Origin: Candidatus Methylobacter favarea
GTDB lineage: Bacteria > Pseudomonadota > Gammaproteobacteria > Methylococcales > Methylomonadaceae
Assembly: GCF_902806695.1 (NCBI RefSeq)
Contig: NZ_CADCXN010000058.1
Span: forward strand, 88,159 to 152,158
DNA: 64,000 nt
Direction of reading: 5' to 3'
A model generated the notes under the pieces. It was not told the DNA's origin and did not search any database. It saw nothing but the letters and a program-made list of their open reading frames with translations. Below, piece after piece: positions 16,785 through 26,524 of the stretch. Every line of letters begins with the position of its first letter. The stretch's first letter is position 1. The position numbers and the translations under genes are program-made.

Positions 16785-17627
16785 TCAGGGTTGATTTTCA
16801 CCTCTCTGGAAATTAAGCAGTTCAATAACCGGCCGGGTCTCAGGATGAACGCCTCGCCAGATATAAAAAGCTTCCGCCGCCTGCTCCACCAGCATGCCAA
16901 GTCCATCCAGGCTTTTAAACGCATGATTTTCACGTCCCCAGCGCACAAAGGCAGTCGGTGCATCGCCATAGGCGAGATCGTAACAGACGCCATTTTCAGC
17001 CAGCAAGCCTGCTTCCAAGGGCGGCAGTCGGCCGCTTAAACTGGCGGAGGTTGCGTTTAAAATCAAATCAAATTGCGAATGGTTTAAGGCATTAAATCCA
17101 CAGCCTGCGATAGCACCACGGTCTTGAAATTCGCCGGCCAGATCGATAGCTTTGGAAACGGTGCGGTTGGCGATCACTATGGATCGTGGGGACTGTTCAA
17201 GCAACGGCGCTATAATTCCCCGGCTGGCCCCGCCGGCCCCCAGAATCAAAATCCGGGCTCCTGTTAACATTAGGGCATGATTGATGAGTAAATCTCTTAC
17301 CAGGCCGCAGCCGTCAGTATTATCGCCCAGAACCGAGCCATCCGCCTGAACAGAGAGCGTATTGACTGCCTTACCGAGTCGGGCCCGCTCCGTTTTACAG
17401 TCAGCAAAAGCCCAGGCGAGCTCCTTCAGGGGCACGGTACAATTTAAACCCTTGCCGCCTTCTGCAAAAAATGTTTCGGCAGCGCTGGAAAATAATTCAG
17501 CAGAAACCTCATGCGCCTCATAGTCCAGAGACTGGCCGGTCTGTTGGGCAAAAATTTGATGGATTAGAGGTGACTTGCTGTGAGCGATGGGTTGGCCAAA
17601 AACAGCATAACGATCTTTTAAATTCAT
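16785..17627 (-). CDS. aroE: Shikimate dehydrogenase AroE
   Basis: A 280-residue NADPH-dependent enzyme reducing 3-dehydroshikimate to shikimate in aromatic amino-acid synthesis. The substrate motif SKSPLIHQ near residue 16, the catalytic lysine in NCTVPLKELAW, NTDGCGLVRDL, and the nucleotide-binding LGAGGASRG are all present. The frame extends 11 codons further upstream, but the ATG at 17627 gives the family start (LKDRYAVFGQPIAHS) and overlaps the preceding gene's stop by one base (TAATG). Other aro genes (aroB, aroK) are 5 kb away. Confidence 0.96.
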   Translation of the reverse strand: MNLKDRYAVFGQPIAHSKSPLIHQIFAQQTGQSLDYEAHEVSAELFSSAAETFFAEGGKGLNCTVPLKELAWAFADCKTERARLGKAVNTLSVQADGSVLGDNTDGCGLVRDLLINHALMLTGARILILGAGGASRGIIAPLLEQSPRSIVIANRTVSKAIDLAGEFQDRGAIAGCGFNALNHSQFDLILNATSASLSGRLPPLEAGLLAENGVCYDLAYGDAPTAFVRWGRENHAFKSLDGLGMLVEQAAEAFYIWRGVHPETRPVIELLNFQRGENQP

Positions 17628-18157
17628 TAGTATGCTTTTTTTGCCTGCCAGACTTCCCATACAATTGTTGCCAGCACAATAAGAAGGGCAATAAGCAGCT
17701 CTATCCAGAGAAAATGTTCGGTATAGACGGCTATGACGGCAGAAACTCCAAGAAAAATTCCAACCAGACTAAAACGCCATCCTACCCGCAAGCCATCAAG
17801 GATGGTGGATAATGATAAAATCAGCAAAATGACAAGGCCAATATCATCAGTTTGAATGCGGCCTGATTTTTGTATTAAAAATGCGCCGCCGACTATCATT
17901 AAGGAGGTAAACCAGTGTATCGATTGCTCACGTAATATTTTCTTAAAATCAACCGAACGATGTTTGGATTGCCGCCAGCCAATAATTATTGCAGACAACG
18001 CAAACACGAACATCATAATAATCCAGTATCCATAACCGTCAGAGGGAGAAAAATCGGTAATTCCAATCCCAACCAGCGACAGAATAAGCAGCAAAATCAA
18101 AAGCGCTTCTTCAATGTGAAATCTTTTTTTAGGGATAATTATGGCGTCTTCTGACAT
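17627..18157 (-). CDS. Hypothetical five-helix membrane protein
   Basis: A 176-residue membrane protein with about five hydrophobic helices: residues 18-36, 45-62, 84-98, 106-122, and 133-168 as one or two. A basic cytoplasmic loop (RQSKHRSVDFKKILREQS) separates the second and third. I do not recognise the family. It is translationally coupled to aroE through TAATG overlap, which looks like operon economy rather than a shared pathway. ATG at 18157 is preceded by AAGGAGC at a suitable distance. Confidence 0.65.
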   Translation of the reverse strand: MSEDAIIIPKKRFHIEEALLILLLILSLVGIGITDFSPSDGYGYWIIMMFVFALSAIIIGWRQSKHRSVDFKKILREQSIHWFTSLMIVGGAFLIQKSGRIQTDDIGLVILLILSLSTILDGLRVGWRFSLVGIFLGVSAVIAVYTEHFLWIELLIALLIVLATIVWEVWQAKKAY

Positions 18158-18467
18158 GCGACAAGCTCCTTTCCGGGCAGGGTTAAAGGATAGATTATTA
18201 AAAATACCAGGTTAAGCGTCAAGACAACAATTATATTAACTTTCGCTGAATACCCTAGTCTTGTTTTTAATGAAATATTTTACCTCAACAATGATTCCTG
18301 ACAGATATTCCGGCATTCCCACATCCCGGCCTGAATAAATCAGGACAAGTATTCTTTGATAAGATTCTATTTTAATTTTAATTCAGCATAAACTGCTGTA
18401 TAAACTCTGGAATTTACTAATTTAAAGCAGTTTCGCCAATGGCTTTAAGGAAAAAATTTAATTGGGA
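18158..18467. other. Divergent intergenic region without visible gene
   Basis: About 310 AT-rich bases between two divergently transcribed membrane-protein genes. It presumably carries both promoters. I see no open frame of note, RNA gene or strong hairpin. Confidence 0.4.
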
Positions 18468-19091
18468 ATGCAAAAGATTTTATCGATGAATAAAATGGAA
18501 ACAGGCTTGGGTATATTTTTTTTGGTACTGCTGTGGTCGGTTATAAATCCCAAAGATTACTTAACCTGGATACTGGAAACGGCTCCCGCACTGATCGCTG
18601 TTATTGTTCTGATAATAACGCGTCGGCAATTTCCGTTGACCAGTCTGGCTTATATTCTGATTTTGATTCACAGCATTATTTTGATAATAGGAGCCCACTA
18701 CACCTATGCAGAAGTTCCCCTGTTCAACTGGTTAAAAGAAGCGTTTAATCTGGAACGCAATAACTACGATAAAATCGGCCATTTTGCACAAGGCTTTGTG
18801 CCGGCTATAATTGCGCGGGAAATCATCATCAGGAAGCAGATTCTTAGGAATATTAACTGGCTAAATTTCTTTATTATCTGTATTTGTTTGGCAATCAGCG
18901 CTTTTTACGAGCTAATTGAATGGTGCGTGGCGCTGGTTAGCGAGCAAGCGGCGCAAGCATTTCTAGGAACCCAGGGTTATATCTGGGATACTCAGTCAGA
19001 CATGGCTTTTGCATTATTCGGCGCCATTGCTGCACTTGTAACATTAAGTCAATTGCACAACCGCCAGATTAGCCAATTAAAGAGTGGATAA
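18468..19091 (+). CDS. DUF2238 (YjdF-like) inner-membrane protein
   Basis: A 207-residue protein with about six hydrophobic segments, matching the DUF2238/YjdF family. Conserved motifs are NNYDKIGHFAQGFVPA, SAFYELIEWCVAL and GTQGYIWDTQSDM, which carry charged residues inside helices and suggest a binding or catalytic site. Function is unknown. Start choice is uncertain: a TTG at 18462 fits an AAGGA ribosome site best, the ATG at 18468 is the nearest ATG, and an ATG at 18486 is also possible. Confidence 0.85.
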   Translation: MQKILSMNKMETGLGIFFLVLLWSVINPKDYLTWILETAPALIAVIVLIITRRQFPLTSLAYILILIHSIILIIGAHYTYAEVPLFNWLKEAFNLERNNYDKIGHFAQGFVPAIIAREIIIRKQILRNINWLNFFIICICLAISAFYELIEWCVALVSEQAAQAFLGTQGYIWDTQSDMAFALFGAIAALVTLSQLHNRQISQLKSG

Positions 19092-19288
19092 CTGTAATCT
19101 TGCTAATCAAGGTAATATTTTTGTCCTGACTACAATCCTAAATTGTCCCATTAAGCCAGCGGCAGGTCTTCCGATTGGATCATTTTTATCCGCTTCTGAT
19201 TCTGTTGCCGTGTAATTTGAAAAACTGATTAATATACTGCTTGCCTTCAGTCATAAATAGCCGGTATTGTCTTGAGCAGCGAAAATCA

Positions 19289-19744
19289 TCAATCTCCCTT
19301 GTAACTATTAAATATCCGATAATGATTTTCCTTGTCGAAACTCATAACGTTATAGGCCTCTTTTTTACCGCCCATTTCCATACCGGGCGTACCGGCCGGC
19401 ATGCCCGGAACCGCCAGGCCAACTACCTCGGGTTTGGCCTTTAACAGCGCCACAATATCTTGCGCGGGCACATGGCCTTCAATAATATAATTGTCGGCTT
19501 TCGCGGTATGGCAGGAAGCCATTGCTTTTGAAACGCCGTATTTGACCTTTATTGCCTCGACTTCATTGGTAACGATGTCTTTTACATTAAAGTTATTTTC
19601 TTTCAAATGTGCCAGCCATTTAGCGCAGCAGCCACAGGCCGGGCTTCTATATACCACAATATCAACAGGCTGTATTGCTTGAATACTCTCAGCTTTAACG
19701 CCGGTTACAAGCAAACTTATTGCCAGAAACTTTAATATCTTCAT
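19289..19744 (-). CDS. DUF411 periplasmic metal-binding protein
   Basis: A 151-residue exported protein of the DUF411 family. Signal peptide (about residues 1-18), then the hallmark SPACGCCAKWLAHL cysteine motif, MASCHTA, the EGHVPAQDIVALL segment and a methionine-rich PGMPAGTPGMEMG tail, all suited to binding copper. Members often occur with copper resistance genes; none is adjacent here. A copper-handling role in the periplasm is plausible for an organism with copper-dependent enzymes, but this is inference. A ribosome site lies upstream of the ATG at 19744. Confidence 0.87.
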   Translation of the reverse strand: MKILKFLAISLLVTGVKAESIQAIQPVDIVVYRSPACGCCAKWLAHLKENNFNVKDIVTNEVEAIKVKYGVSKAMASCHTAKADNYIIEGHVPAQDIVALLKAKPEVVGLAVPGMPAGTPGMEMGGKKEAYNVMSFDKENHYRIFNSYKGD

Positions 19745-19774
19745 AATTATTGCCTCGCCTGGGTTACTTATTGT

Positions 19775-20839
19775 TCAGGATTGATGATAGGCCGGACTGT
19801 ATTTATGCACGGCATCAACCATTGCTTTAACATGATCCGGCTTAACGTCAGGCAGAATACCGTGGCCTAAATTGAATACATGACCGCTGCCTGAGCCGAA
19901 TTTATGCAAAATGGATTTCACTTTTTCAATGATAATTTCAGGCTGAGCGTAAAGCGAAACAGGGTCCATATTGCCCTGCAAAGCGACTTGATCGCCGACT
20001 CTTGCGCGAGCTTTTTCCATATCGGTCTGCCAATCCAGACCCAAGGCGTCATAGCCTGAGGCGGCCATGGCTTCCAGCCAGAGCCCGCCGCCTTTCGTGA
20101 ACAGAATGGCTGGAATCTGCCGGCCGTCTCTATGGGTTTTAAGCAATGCTTTGACTTGTCTGGAATAATAGAGAGAAAATTCGCTGTAATCTTCAGATGT
20201 TAATATGCCGCCCCAGGTATCAAATACCATTACGGCCTGAGCGCCCGCCTCAATCTGGGCATTTAAATAAGCCGCTACTGACTGAGCCAGTTTATTCAGC
20301 ATGACATGCATTAACCTGGGCTGCTCAAACATCAAACCTTTAACTTTTTGAAAACTCTTGCTGCTGCCTCCCTCAACCATATAAGTAGCAAGCGTCCACG
20401 GGCTTCCGGAAAAACCGATTAACGGCACCCTGCCGTGCAAGGTTCTTTTGATTAACCGGACTGCATCCATTACATAAGCCAAATCGGTTTCAGGATCGGG
20501 AATCGGTAACTTATTGATATCCGCCACCGTTCGCACCGGGTGTTCAAATGCAGGGCCTTCTCCTTCGGTAAAATTAAGCCCCAAGCCCATCGCATCCGGA
20601 ATCGTCAGGATATCAGAAAACAGAATTGCGGCATCAAAATCAAAGCGCCGCAATGGCTGCATCGTCACTTCACAGGCAAGCTCCGGATTCGTACACAGCT
20701 TTAAAAAGCTGCCCGCCTGCTCCCTGACCTTTCTATATTCCGGCAAATACCTTCCCGCCTGCCGCATCATCCATACCGGCGTTCGTTCAACAGGTTGTTT
20801 TAGCAGAGCTCTAATGATGGTGTCGTTTTTTAATACCAT
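19775..20839 (-). CDS. hemE: Uroporphyrinogen decarboxylase HemE
   Basis: A 354-residue haem-pathway enzyme converting uroporphyrinogen III to coproporphyrinogen III. Signature motifs are [17 protein letters not shown] near residue 21 and [17 protein letters not shown]. The frame reads 28 codons further upstream, but the ATG at 20839 gives the standard length and start ([14 protein letters not shown]). No strong ribosome site is seen before it. It lies 120 bases after damX on the same strand, at the end of the aroKB-damX-hemE run typical of gammaproteobacteria. Confidence 0.96.
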   Translation of the reverse strand: MVLKNDTIIRALLKQPVERTPVWMMRQAGRYLPEYRKVREQAGSFLKLCTNPELACEVTMQPLRRFDFDAAILFSDILTIPDAMGLGLNFTEGEGPAFEHPVRTVADINKLPIPDPETDLAYVMDAVRLIKRTLHGRVPLIGFSGSPWTLATYMVEGGSSKSFQKVKGLMFEQPRLMHVMLNKLAQSVAAYLNAQIEAGAQAVMVFDTWGGILTSEDYSEFSLYYSRQVKALLKTHRDGRQIPAILFTKGGGLWLEAMAASGYDALGLDWQTDMEKARARVGDQVALQGNMDPVSLYAQPEIIIEKVKSILHKFGSGSGHVFNLGHGILPDVKPDHVKAMVDAVHKYSPAYHQS

Positions 20840-20959
20840 GACTTTGATTATAAGACTTAAGCGAGTAAATTTGACGGCGAATAACTGCCCTTTCAAACGG
20901 CAAAAATAATCAACGCCAGCCATATCACACGGATGGCCATTATACCTGTGATTCTACGA

Positions 20960-22540
20960 TTATTTCATCGCACTGATTTTTCTGGGATATGAATTCTGGA
21001 ACTCGCGGGGCAGAGACTGACGGCTTTTATTGGCTAAAGCGGCGCTGGCAAATGAACCATAAAACACTATTAATCTTTCCTTGCCGTTAGTCACCGTCCT
21101 GATATATTTAATATCTTTCCCTGGCAATGGATGTTTTTCCAGAATATCCGCTATCGACTGCGGTTTTGATAATACCATGAGCTGTAGCGTGTAATTATCA
21201 GCAGGTTGCGCCATCAGCCATTTCCTGCCATCGCTTTCAGTAATTGCAGATTTTATTGGCTTCTCTTCAGGGACGGCGATCTGTTTTACCGGTTTTTGCT
21301 GCGGCTGAATCATTTCAGGCTTTTCAGGTACGGATGGCTGTACCGTAGTACGATCTATCTCGGGTTGGCCTGGCTTCTTATTGTCAAAGCCCAGAGGCTC
21401 AGCAGCTTTCTGCTCACTGGCGTTATGAAACCTGTCCTTCAACGACTGATCAATGCCAATGGTATTCACGGCTTCAGGATTATTTTTAGCGACTGGCAGA
21501 GGCCCTGCATCAACTGAATCATCTGTAGCACCCTCTGCTTCATACTGCTCTGAATTCCCGTTATTACCCTGCTTCCGCTCTGAAAGCGGCGCCTCATGTT
21601 TAATTTCCGCTGATCGCTCGCCAGGATTAATTGCCGGCGCTGAAGACGGAGGGATCAGCAGGGGTTGTGCAGGGCCGGTATTGATCGCTTTCTGATCAAC
21701 TGCAGCAGGGGGTATTTTTTCTTTTTCAGGATTTTTTGATAAAGTGAACCACTGAAAGCCAAGTGCTATAGCAACCAGTACGGCAACGGCCGGCCCAAGA
21801 AAACGGATTGAATTTTCGTCAGGTTTATTTTCTGGCAAATCCAGCAATCTGGAGATAATTCTTCCCGGGATGCCATGGGTTGTTCGATAAATAGTTTCTA
21901 CCCTACTGTCAGTAATGGCATTTAAAGCCAGATGCGACCAGGGCTGTGTCGATAAATGCTGCAAAAATTCACCACATTGTTTTTCCGATAAGGATGGGAT
22001 TTCAATTAAATGGCAATCATCAATAGCCCGGTCCGACTGGTTTTTTAGATATAATTCATCATGGGTTAACGCAAAAATCACTCTTAAAACAGGATTTGCG
22101 GCCGCATGCTGAATAATTGCCGTTATCAGTCCGGGCACTAAAGCGCCTGCATCATCGATTATTAAAACTATTTTTTTATTTGGACGGGCAAACTGATGCA
22201 AAGTCCTGGTCAAAGAGTGACTCTGTGGATAAGCTTCATGCTGATTGCTGACCCTGGCCAGGGTCGCCTGAATCTCTTCGAAACTGAGCTCAGTATTACC
22301 CTGTATCAGGCAATAAAGCCATGATGTAGCCTCGCGCTCCTGCAAAATTTTCAGCAGCGTCGTTTTGCCAATTCCCGTCGGCCCGCAGATAACCAGGGTT
22401 TGTGTCAGATTTGAAATCAGATGAATTAATAATTCAAGTTTCTGAGTCCGCTCCTGTGTTATCAGGGAATGAACTGTCGTATTTGTTTGATCATGTGCCG
22501 ACTTCTTCGCCTGACAGGTTAAGGTATCATGTTCTGCCAT
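20960..22540 (-). CDS. damX: DamX-like AAA ATPase with SPOR domain
   Basis: A 526-residue cell-division-associated protein. An N-terminal AAA/ExeA-like ATPase domain carries Walker A GPTGIGKTTLLK (near residue 54) and Walker B KIVLIIDDAG. A single membrane helix (AVAVLVAIALGFQWF, near residue 250) leads into a Pro/Glu/Lys-rich periplasmic linker of about 170 residues, then a C-terminal SPOR domain (YTLQLMVLSKPQSIADIL) that binds denuded peptidoglycan at the septum. E. coli DamX lacks a full ATPase; this longer form is common in other gammaproteobacteria. It overlaps the end of aroB by 14 bases. Confidence 0.9.
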   Translation of the reverse strand: MAEHDTLTCQAKKSAHDQTNTTVHSLITQERTQKLELLIHLISNLTQTLVICGPTGIGKTTLLKILQEREATSWLYCLIQGNTELSFEEIQATLARVSNQHEAYPQSHSLTRTLHQFARPNKKIVLIIDDAGALVPGLITAIIQHAAANPVLRVIFALTHDELYLKNQSDRAIDDCHLIEIPSLSEKQCGEFLQHLSTQPWSHLALNAITDSRVETIYRTTHGIPGRIISRLLDLPENKPDENSIRFLGPAVAVLVAIALGFQWFTLSKNPEKEKIPPAAVDQKAINTGPAQPLLIPPSSAPAINPGERSAEIKHEAPLSERKQGNNGNSEQYEAEGATDDSVDAGPLPVAKNNPEAVNTIGIDQSLKDRFHNASEQKAAEPLGFDNKKPGQPEIDRTTVQPSVPEKPEMIQPQQKPVKQIAVPEEKPIKSAITESDGRKWLMAQPADNYTLQLMVLSKPQSIADILEKHPLPGKDIKYIRTVTNGKERLIVFYGSFASAALANKSRQSLPREFQNSYPRKISAMK

Positions 22541-23609
22541 AGCTCTTAAGCGTCGCTTCCAATAGTTCTTGAGGTATGTTTACAGGCAAAGTCGCCGCAC
22601 CTATCTGTTTTAACAGGATCAGTCTGATTTGACCGTCGCTATTTTTTTTGTCGACAGCCATTAACTCCAAAAATCGGCCAGCATTAATTTCTTTTGGCGG
22701 AGTGACGGGCAGTCCGGCTTTTTTAAATAAATGAATAATTCTTTTCACATCCGCATCATTTAACCAGCCCTGTCTTCTGGAAATATCCGCCGCCTGACAG
22801 GTTCCAATGGCTACAGCCTCGCCATGAAGATAGACGCCGTAACCGGCCCCGGTTTCGATGGCATGACCGAAGGTATGGCCTAAATTCAAGGTAGCCCTGA
22901 CGTCGGCCTCGGTTTCGTCTTCAGCGACAAGCTCCGCTTTATTCCGGCATGAACGCTCAATGGCGAAGGCTAAAGCCTGTTTATCACGAGCCAGTAATGC
23001 ATCGATATTGTTTTCCAGCCAGTTGAAAAAGCCGGCATCCCTGATCAGACCATATTTTATAACTTCGGCAAGACCGGCCGCTAATTGCCTGTCATCCAGG
23101 GTATCCAGAACATCGGCATCGGCGATAACGCATTGAGGCTGATAAAAGGCGCCAATCATGTTTTTCCCCAAGGGATGATTGACTCCCGTTTTGCCGCCCA
23201 CGGAAGAGTCCACTTGCGCTAGTAAGGTGGTTGGTATTTGCAGAAAAGCAATGCCGCGCTGGTAGCAGGCAGCTGCGAAGCCGCCCATATCGCCGACAAC
23301 ACCGCCGCCCAAAGCGATTAAGGTGGCATTACGGCTGAACTTGCAGGTCAGCAATTTATCAAAAATTCCAGAGACAATGTCTAAAGTCTTGAATTGCTCG
23401 CCATCGGGCAATATGACCTGTTCGGCAATATAGCCCTGTATATTTTTCAACACCCGATCCAGATATAAAGGCGCAATGGTTTCATTGGTGACGACAATGA
23501 CTTGTCTGGACTTGATATGCTGCGTCAGCAACCCAGCCTGATCAAGCAAGCCCGAACCTATATAAATGGGATAACTACGCTCTCCTAGTTCTACAAGTAA
23601 TTTTTTCAT
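22527..23609 (-). CDS. aroB: 3-dehydroquinate synthase AroB
   Basis: A 360-residue NAD- and metal-dependent enzyme making 3-dehydroquinate, the second shikimate-pathway step. Motifs: LPDGEQFKTL, ALGGGVVGDMGGFAA, VDSSVGGKTGVNHPLGKN, and the metal-ligand segments NLGHTFGHAIE and LHGEAVAIG. Three bases separate it from aroK upstream, and damX overlaps its 3' end, so the genes are one operon. Confidence 0.97.
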   Translation of the reverse strand: MKKLLVELGERSYPIYIGSGLLDQAGLLTQHIKSRQVIVVTNETIAPLYLDRVLKNIQGYIAEQVILPDGEQFKTLDIVSGIFDKLLTCKFSRNATLIALGGGVVGDMGGFAAACYQRGIAFLQIPTTLLAQVDSSVGGKTGVNHPLGKNMIGAFYQPQCVIADADVLDTLDDRQLAAGLAEVIKYGLIRDAGFFNWLENNIDALLARDKQALAFAIERSCRNKAELVAEDETEADVRATLNLGHTFGHAIETGAGYGVYLHGEAVAIGTCQAADISRRQGWLNDADVKRIIHLFKKAGLPVTPPKEINAGRFLELMAVDKKNSDGQIRLILLKQIGAATLPVNIPQELLEATLKSYGRT

Positions 23610-23612
23610 GGT

Positions 23613-24137
23613 TCAGCGATTCACCGAACGGTATTCTTCCAGGATATGGTTAACCGCCGCTTTGCTTTGCAAGACGCCTGTGTCAATTTTATAATCGGCG
23701 CAAGCCAGATAGAGAGGCTCGCGCTGGGCAAACAAGGTCTCTATCCGTTGCCGGGGATTAATTGTTTTTAGCAAGGGCCGTTGCGTGTCGCGGCGCGTGC
23801 GCTCCAGAATTCTTGCTACCGAGCATTGCAAATACACGATAAAGCCATTTTCTTTTAATAATTTGCGATTTTCTTCCCGTAAAATAGCGCCGCCGCCGGT
23901 CGCCAGCACAATCCCCTTCATTTGCGTCAGCTGCTGAATCATTTTCTGTTCGCGGTCCCGGAAGCCTTCTTCGCCTTCGAATTCAAAAATGGTGGGAATA
24001 TCCACGCCGGTGCTTTCTTCAATCGCCTTGTCGCTGTCATAAAAAGGCACAGACAAAGCTCTCGCTAGCTGCCGTCCTATGGTGGTTTTTCCGGCACCCA
24101 TGAGGCCAATTAAGTATATATTCTCTGCTTGCATCAT
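23613..24137 (-). CDS. aroK: Shikimate kinase AroK
   Basis: A 174-residue P-loop kinase phosphorylating shikimate. Walker A GLMGAGKTTIGRQLA near residue 12, the DSD(K) substrate motif at FYDSDKAIEE, FRDREQ, and GGGAILREENR. It follows pilQ but is separated from it by a strong hairpin terminator, so the aro-damX-hemE genes may use their own promoter within the short gap. Confidence 0.97.
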   Translation of the reverse strand: MMQAENIYLIGLMGAGKTTIGRQLARALSVPFYDSDKAIEESTGVDIPTIFEFEGEEGFRDREQKMIQQLTQMKGIVLATGGGAILREENRKLLKENGFIVYLQCSVARILERTRRDTQRPLLKTINPRQRIETLFAQREPLYLACADYKIDTGVLQSKAAVNHILEEYRSVNR

Positions 24138-24164
24138 GAGTTATTCTGTCTATGTTAAGTCAAT

Positions 24165-24191
24165 AAAAAGGAGGCATTATGCCTCCTTTTT
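24165..24191 (-). terminator. Strong bidirectional-looking terminator between pilQ and aroK
   Basis: AAAAAGGAGGCA and TGCCTCCTTTTT form a perfect 12-bp stem around a three-base loop, with T-runs on either strand. It lies 19 bases past the pilQ stop and 28 bases before the aroK start, so it probably ends the pilMNOPQ transcript. Readthrough would still connect to aroK. Confidence 0.8.
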
Positions 24192-24209
24192 GCTCCGGGT
24201 AGAAGCTGT

Positions 24210-26513
24210 TCAATAAGTGGCTACGTTATCTGTGATAATTTTTGGGGTTACGAAAATCAACAGTTCCCTTTTATCATCCTGCTTGAAAGTTCTCTTGAAT
24301 AAAAACCCTATGCCGGGCAAATCACCAAAAAAAGGCACTTTATTAGTGTTATTGTTTTGCGTCCCTTCAAACACCCCACCCAGCACAACGGTTTCTCCAT
24401 CCTTCACTTGTACACTGGTTTTAATTTCCCGCTTGTCGATCTGGCGGTCGCCATTACCGGTCACTACATCGCCTAAAGTGTTTCTGGTAATATATAAACC
24501 CATAATCACATTTCCATTCGGAGTGATTTGAGGCAATACGCCCAATTGCAGTACAGCATCAATAAATACAGTATTTGTTCCCGCATTACCGCTTGAAGAC
24601 AGGTATGGAATTTTAGCTCCCTGTTGAATAAATGCCAGACAGCGGTCAGAAGTCATGACTCTTGGATTGGAAACCAGCTCGCCACGATTTTGATCTTGCA
24701 AAGCTGATATTTCAAGGTTAAGCACATAATCAGCGCCTCTTGCCAAGGTCATGCCCAGTGCGCCATAAGGATTTCGAGAGGTGCCGAGGTCAACCAGCGC
24801 ATCATTTACAATTGCTGTTCCATTGATGCTGCCCACTGTACCGCCATCTCCATTTACTGAGCCCACGGCCCCCGAGCTGGTTCCAAAGTTAACATTATTT
24901 CCTGCTACCCCAAACCTGACACCCAGCTCTCTCGCAAAGGTATTGGAAGCAATGACTATCCTTGACTCAATCATAACCTGGCGTACCGGAATATCCAGCT
25001 GGTGTATCAGCTTCTTTATTTCTTCCAGGCGTTTTGCTGTTTCGCGCACGATCAGGGTATTTGTTCTTGAATCGACTACTGCAGAACCTCGATCGGAAAG
25101 CAAGATAAGTCTATCCTTGTCTGCCTCTGAATTATCTCCTGAACTACTACTACCCTGGTTTTGGTTTTGATTTTGACCTTGGCCTGGCATCTGGTATTGT
25201 GACTGCGCCAGTGCCGTTCCAGATTGTCCGCTAGATGAAGAAAAGTCAGACGCACTTACCTTGGCACAACTGCCTATAGCACTGGCATCTCGTCCATACA
25301 TCAAGTTTCTAAAATCTTCTGCCTTGGCATAATTAATTTTAATGTATTCAGTCAGCAATGGATCCAACTGCTCAACCACTGCCGCTGTTTCCTGCTGTTT
25401 CTTCTTATATTCTTTAATTTTATCCAGTGGTGAAATCAATGTGACATTGCCAGACTCATACTTACCCAGATCCTTGGTCATCATGATAAAGTCCAGCGCT
25501 TCATCCCAGGGCACATCGTCCAGTTTTAAGGTAATGTTGCCGGTCACGTCATCGCCGGCAACGATATTCTGACCGGTAAACTCCGCCAGGATCGCAATAA
25601 CGCTGCGTATTTCTATATCCTGAAAGTTCAATGTCAGCCTTTTCAGGCCACTGGGTCTGTTACTATCCAGAACCTCTTTTTCCGCGCTGGTTAAAGGCCG
25701 GAACTCAACCGTCAGTAAGCCATCGGACTGAAACAGCGAGTAATCATAAAGGCTGTTTTGCGGCACGATGGTAACAGTCGTTTCCAGCCTTGAGGCGACG
25801 GCTTCAATAAATTTTACCGGCGTTCCAAATTCGGAAACATCCAGCCTTTTAGCCAGTTTTTCAGGCAGCCGGGTATTGAGAAAACTCAAGATGACTTTTC
25901 CGCCTTCTTCTTTGGTATTAACTACCGTATTGGGATTTGCCAGGGAAACCAGCAAGCGTCCTTCGCCATTATCGCCGCGCTTGAAGTCAAAGCCGCTGAT
26001 CGCCTGTTGGGGCAGTAATACCGGGATCACTGAAGTTGTTGATTTTTCACTAACAGGACCTGATGCAACAGGCATTAAGGGTTTTGCACGGCTTAATGTC
26101 AGCAATACCTTATTGCCCGCAACTTTGGTTTCAAAGGGGGCTGATTCGATAAGATTGACCACGATGCGCACGCGGTTGCCAGCTTCGGCCACATAGATAC
26201 TGCTGGCGGTGCCCTGATTTACGGGGTACATTTTTTTATCCAGGGCATTCTTTACGCCGGGAAAATCCAGCGCAATTCGCGCCGGGTTGTCCGTGTGAAA
26301 TACTTTCGGCGTGATGGCTGGACCGGTCATTTCCAACTGAATCTGCAGCTTATCCCCCGCCAGTGTGGCAATGTCGATTCCTGAAATAGCCAGATCACCG
26401 GCTTTGACTGAGGCAATCTGGAAAATAAAAAGTAATAAACCCAAGCCAAGCACCCACAAAGATGGCTCCCTTTTATCTAACATAACTCTACCACCTTGTT
26501 TATTATTCATCAT
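24210..26513 (-). CDS. pilQ: Type IV pilus secretin PilQ
   Basis: A 767-residue outer-membrane secretin through which the type IV pilus passes. After a signal peptide come two AMIN-like domains (about 40-245), an STN/N0 domain (about 290-350), a secretin N1 domain and the C-terminal secretin barrel. The barrel holds the gate motif VPFFGDLPGIGFLF and the ending LLIFVTPKII. A Gln/Asn/Ser-rich insert of about 50 residues (near 420-470, with GQGQNQNQNQG) interrupts the N1 region. Two adjacent ATGs (26513, 26510) follow GAGG; either could be used. Last gene of pilMNOPQ. Confidence 0.96.
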   Translation of the reverse strand: MMNNKQGGRVMLDKREPSLWVLGLGLLLFIFQIASVKAGDLAISGIDIATLAGDKLQIQLEMTGPAITPKVFHTDNPARIALDFPGVKNALDKKMYPVNQGTASSIYVAEAGNRVRIVVNLIESAPFETKVAGNKVLLTLSRAKPLMPVASGPVSEKSTTSVIPVLLPQQAISGFDFKRGDNGEGRLLVSLANPNTVVNTKEEGGKVILSFLNTRLPEKLAKRLDVSEFGTPVKFIEAVASRLETTVTIVPQNSLYDYSLFQSDGLLTVEFRPLTSAEKEVLDSNRPSGLKRLTLNFQDIEIRSVIAILAEFTGQNIVAGDDVTGNITLKLDDVPWDEALDFIMMTKDLGKYESGNVTLISPLDKIKEYKKKQQETAAVVEQLDPLLTEYIKINYAKAEDFRNLMYGRDASAIGSCAKVSASDFSSSSGQSGTALAQSQYQMPGQGQNQNQNQGSSSSGDNSEADKDRLILLSDRGSAVVDSRTNTLIVRETAKRLEEIKKLIHQLDIPVRQVMIESRIVIASNTFARELGVRFGVAGNNVNFGTSSGAVGSVNGDGGTVGSINGTAIVNDALVDLGTSRNPYGALGMTLARGADYVLNLEISALQDQNRGELVSNPRVMTSDRCLAFIQQGAKIPYLSSSGNAGTNTVFIDAVLQLGVLPQITPNGNVIMGLYITRNTLGDVVTGNGDRQIDKREIKTSVQVKDGETVVLGGVFEGTQNNNTNKVPFFGDLPGIGFLFKRTFKQDDKRELLIFVTPKIITDNVATY

Positions 26514-26524
26514 TTATCCTCAAA

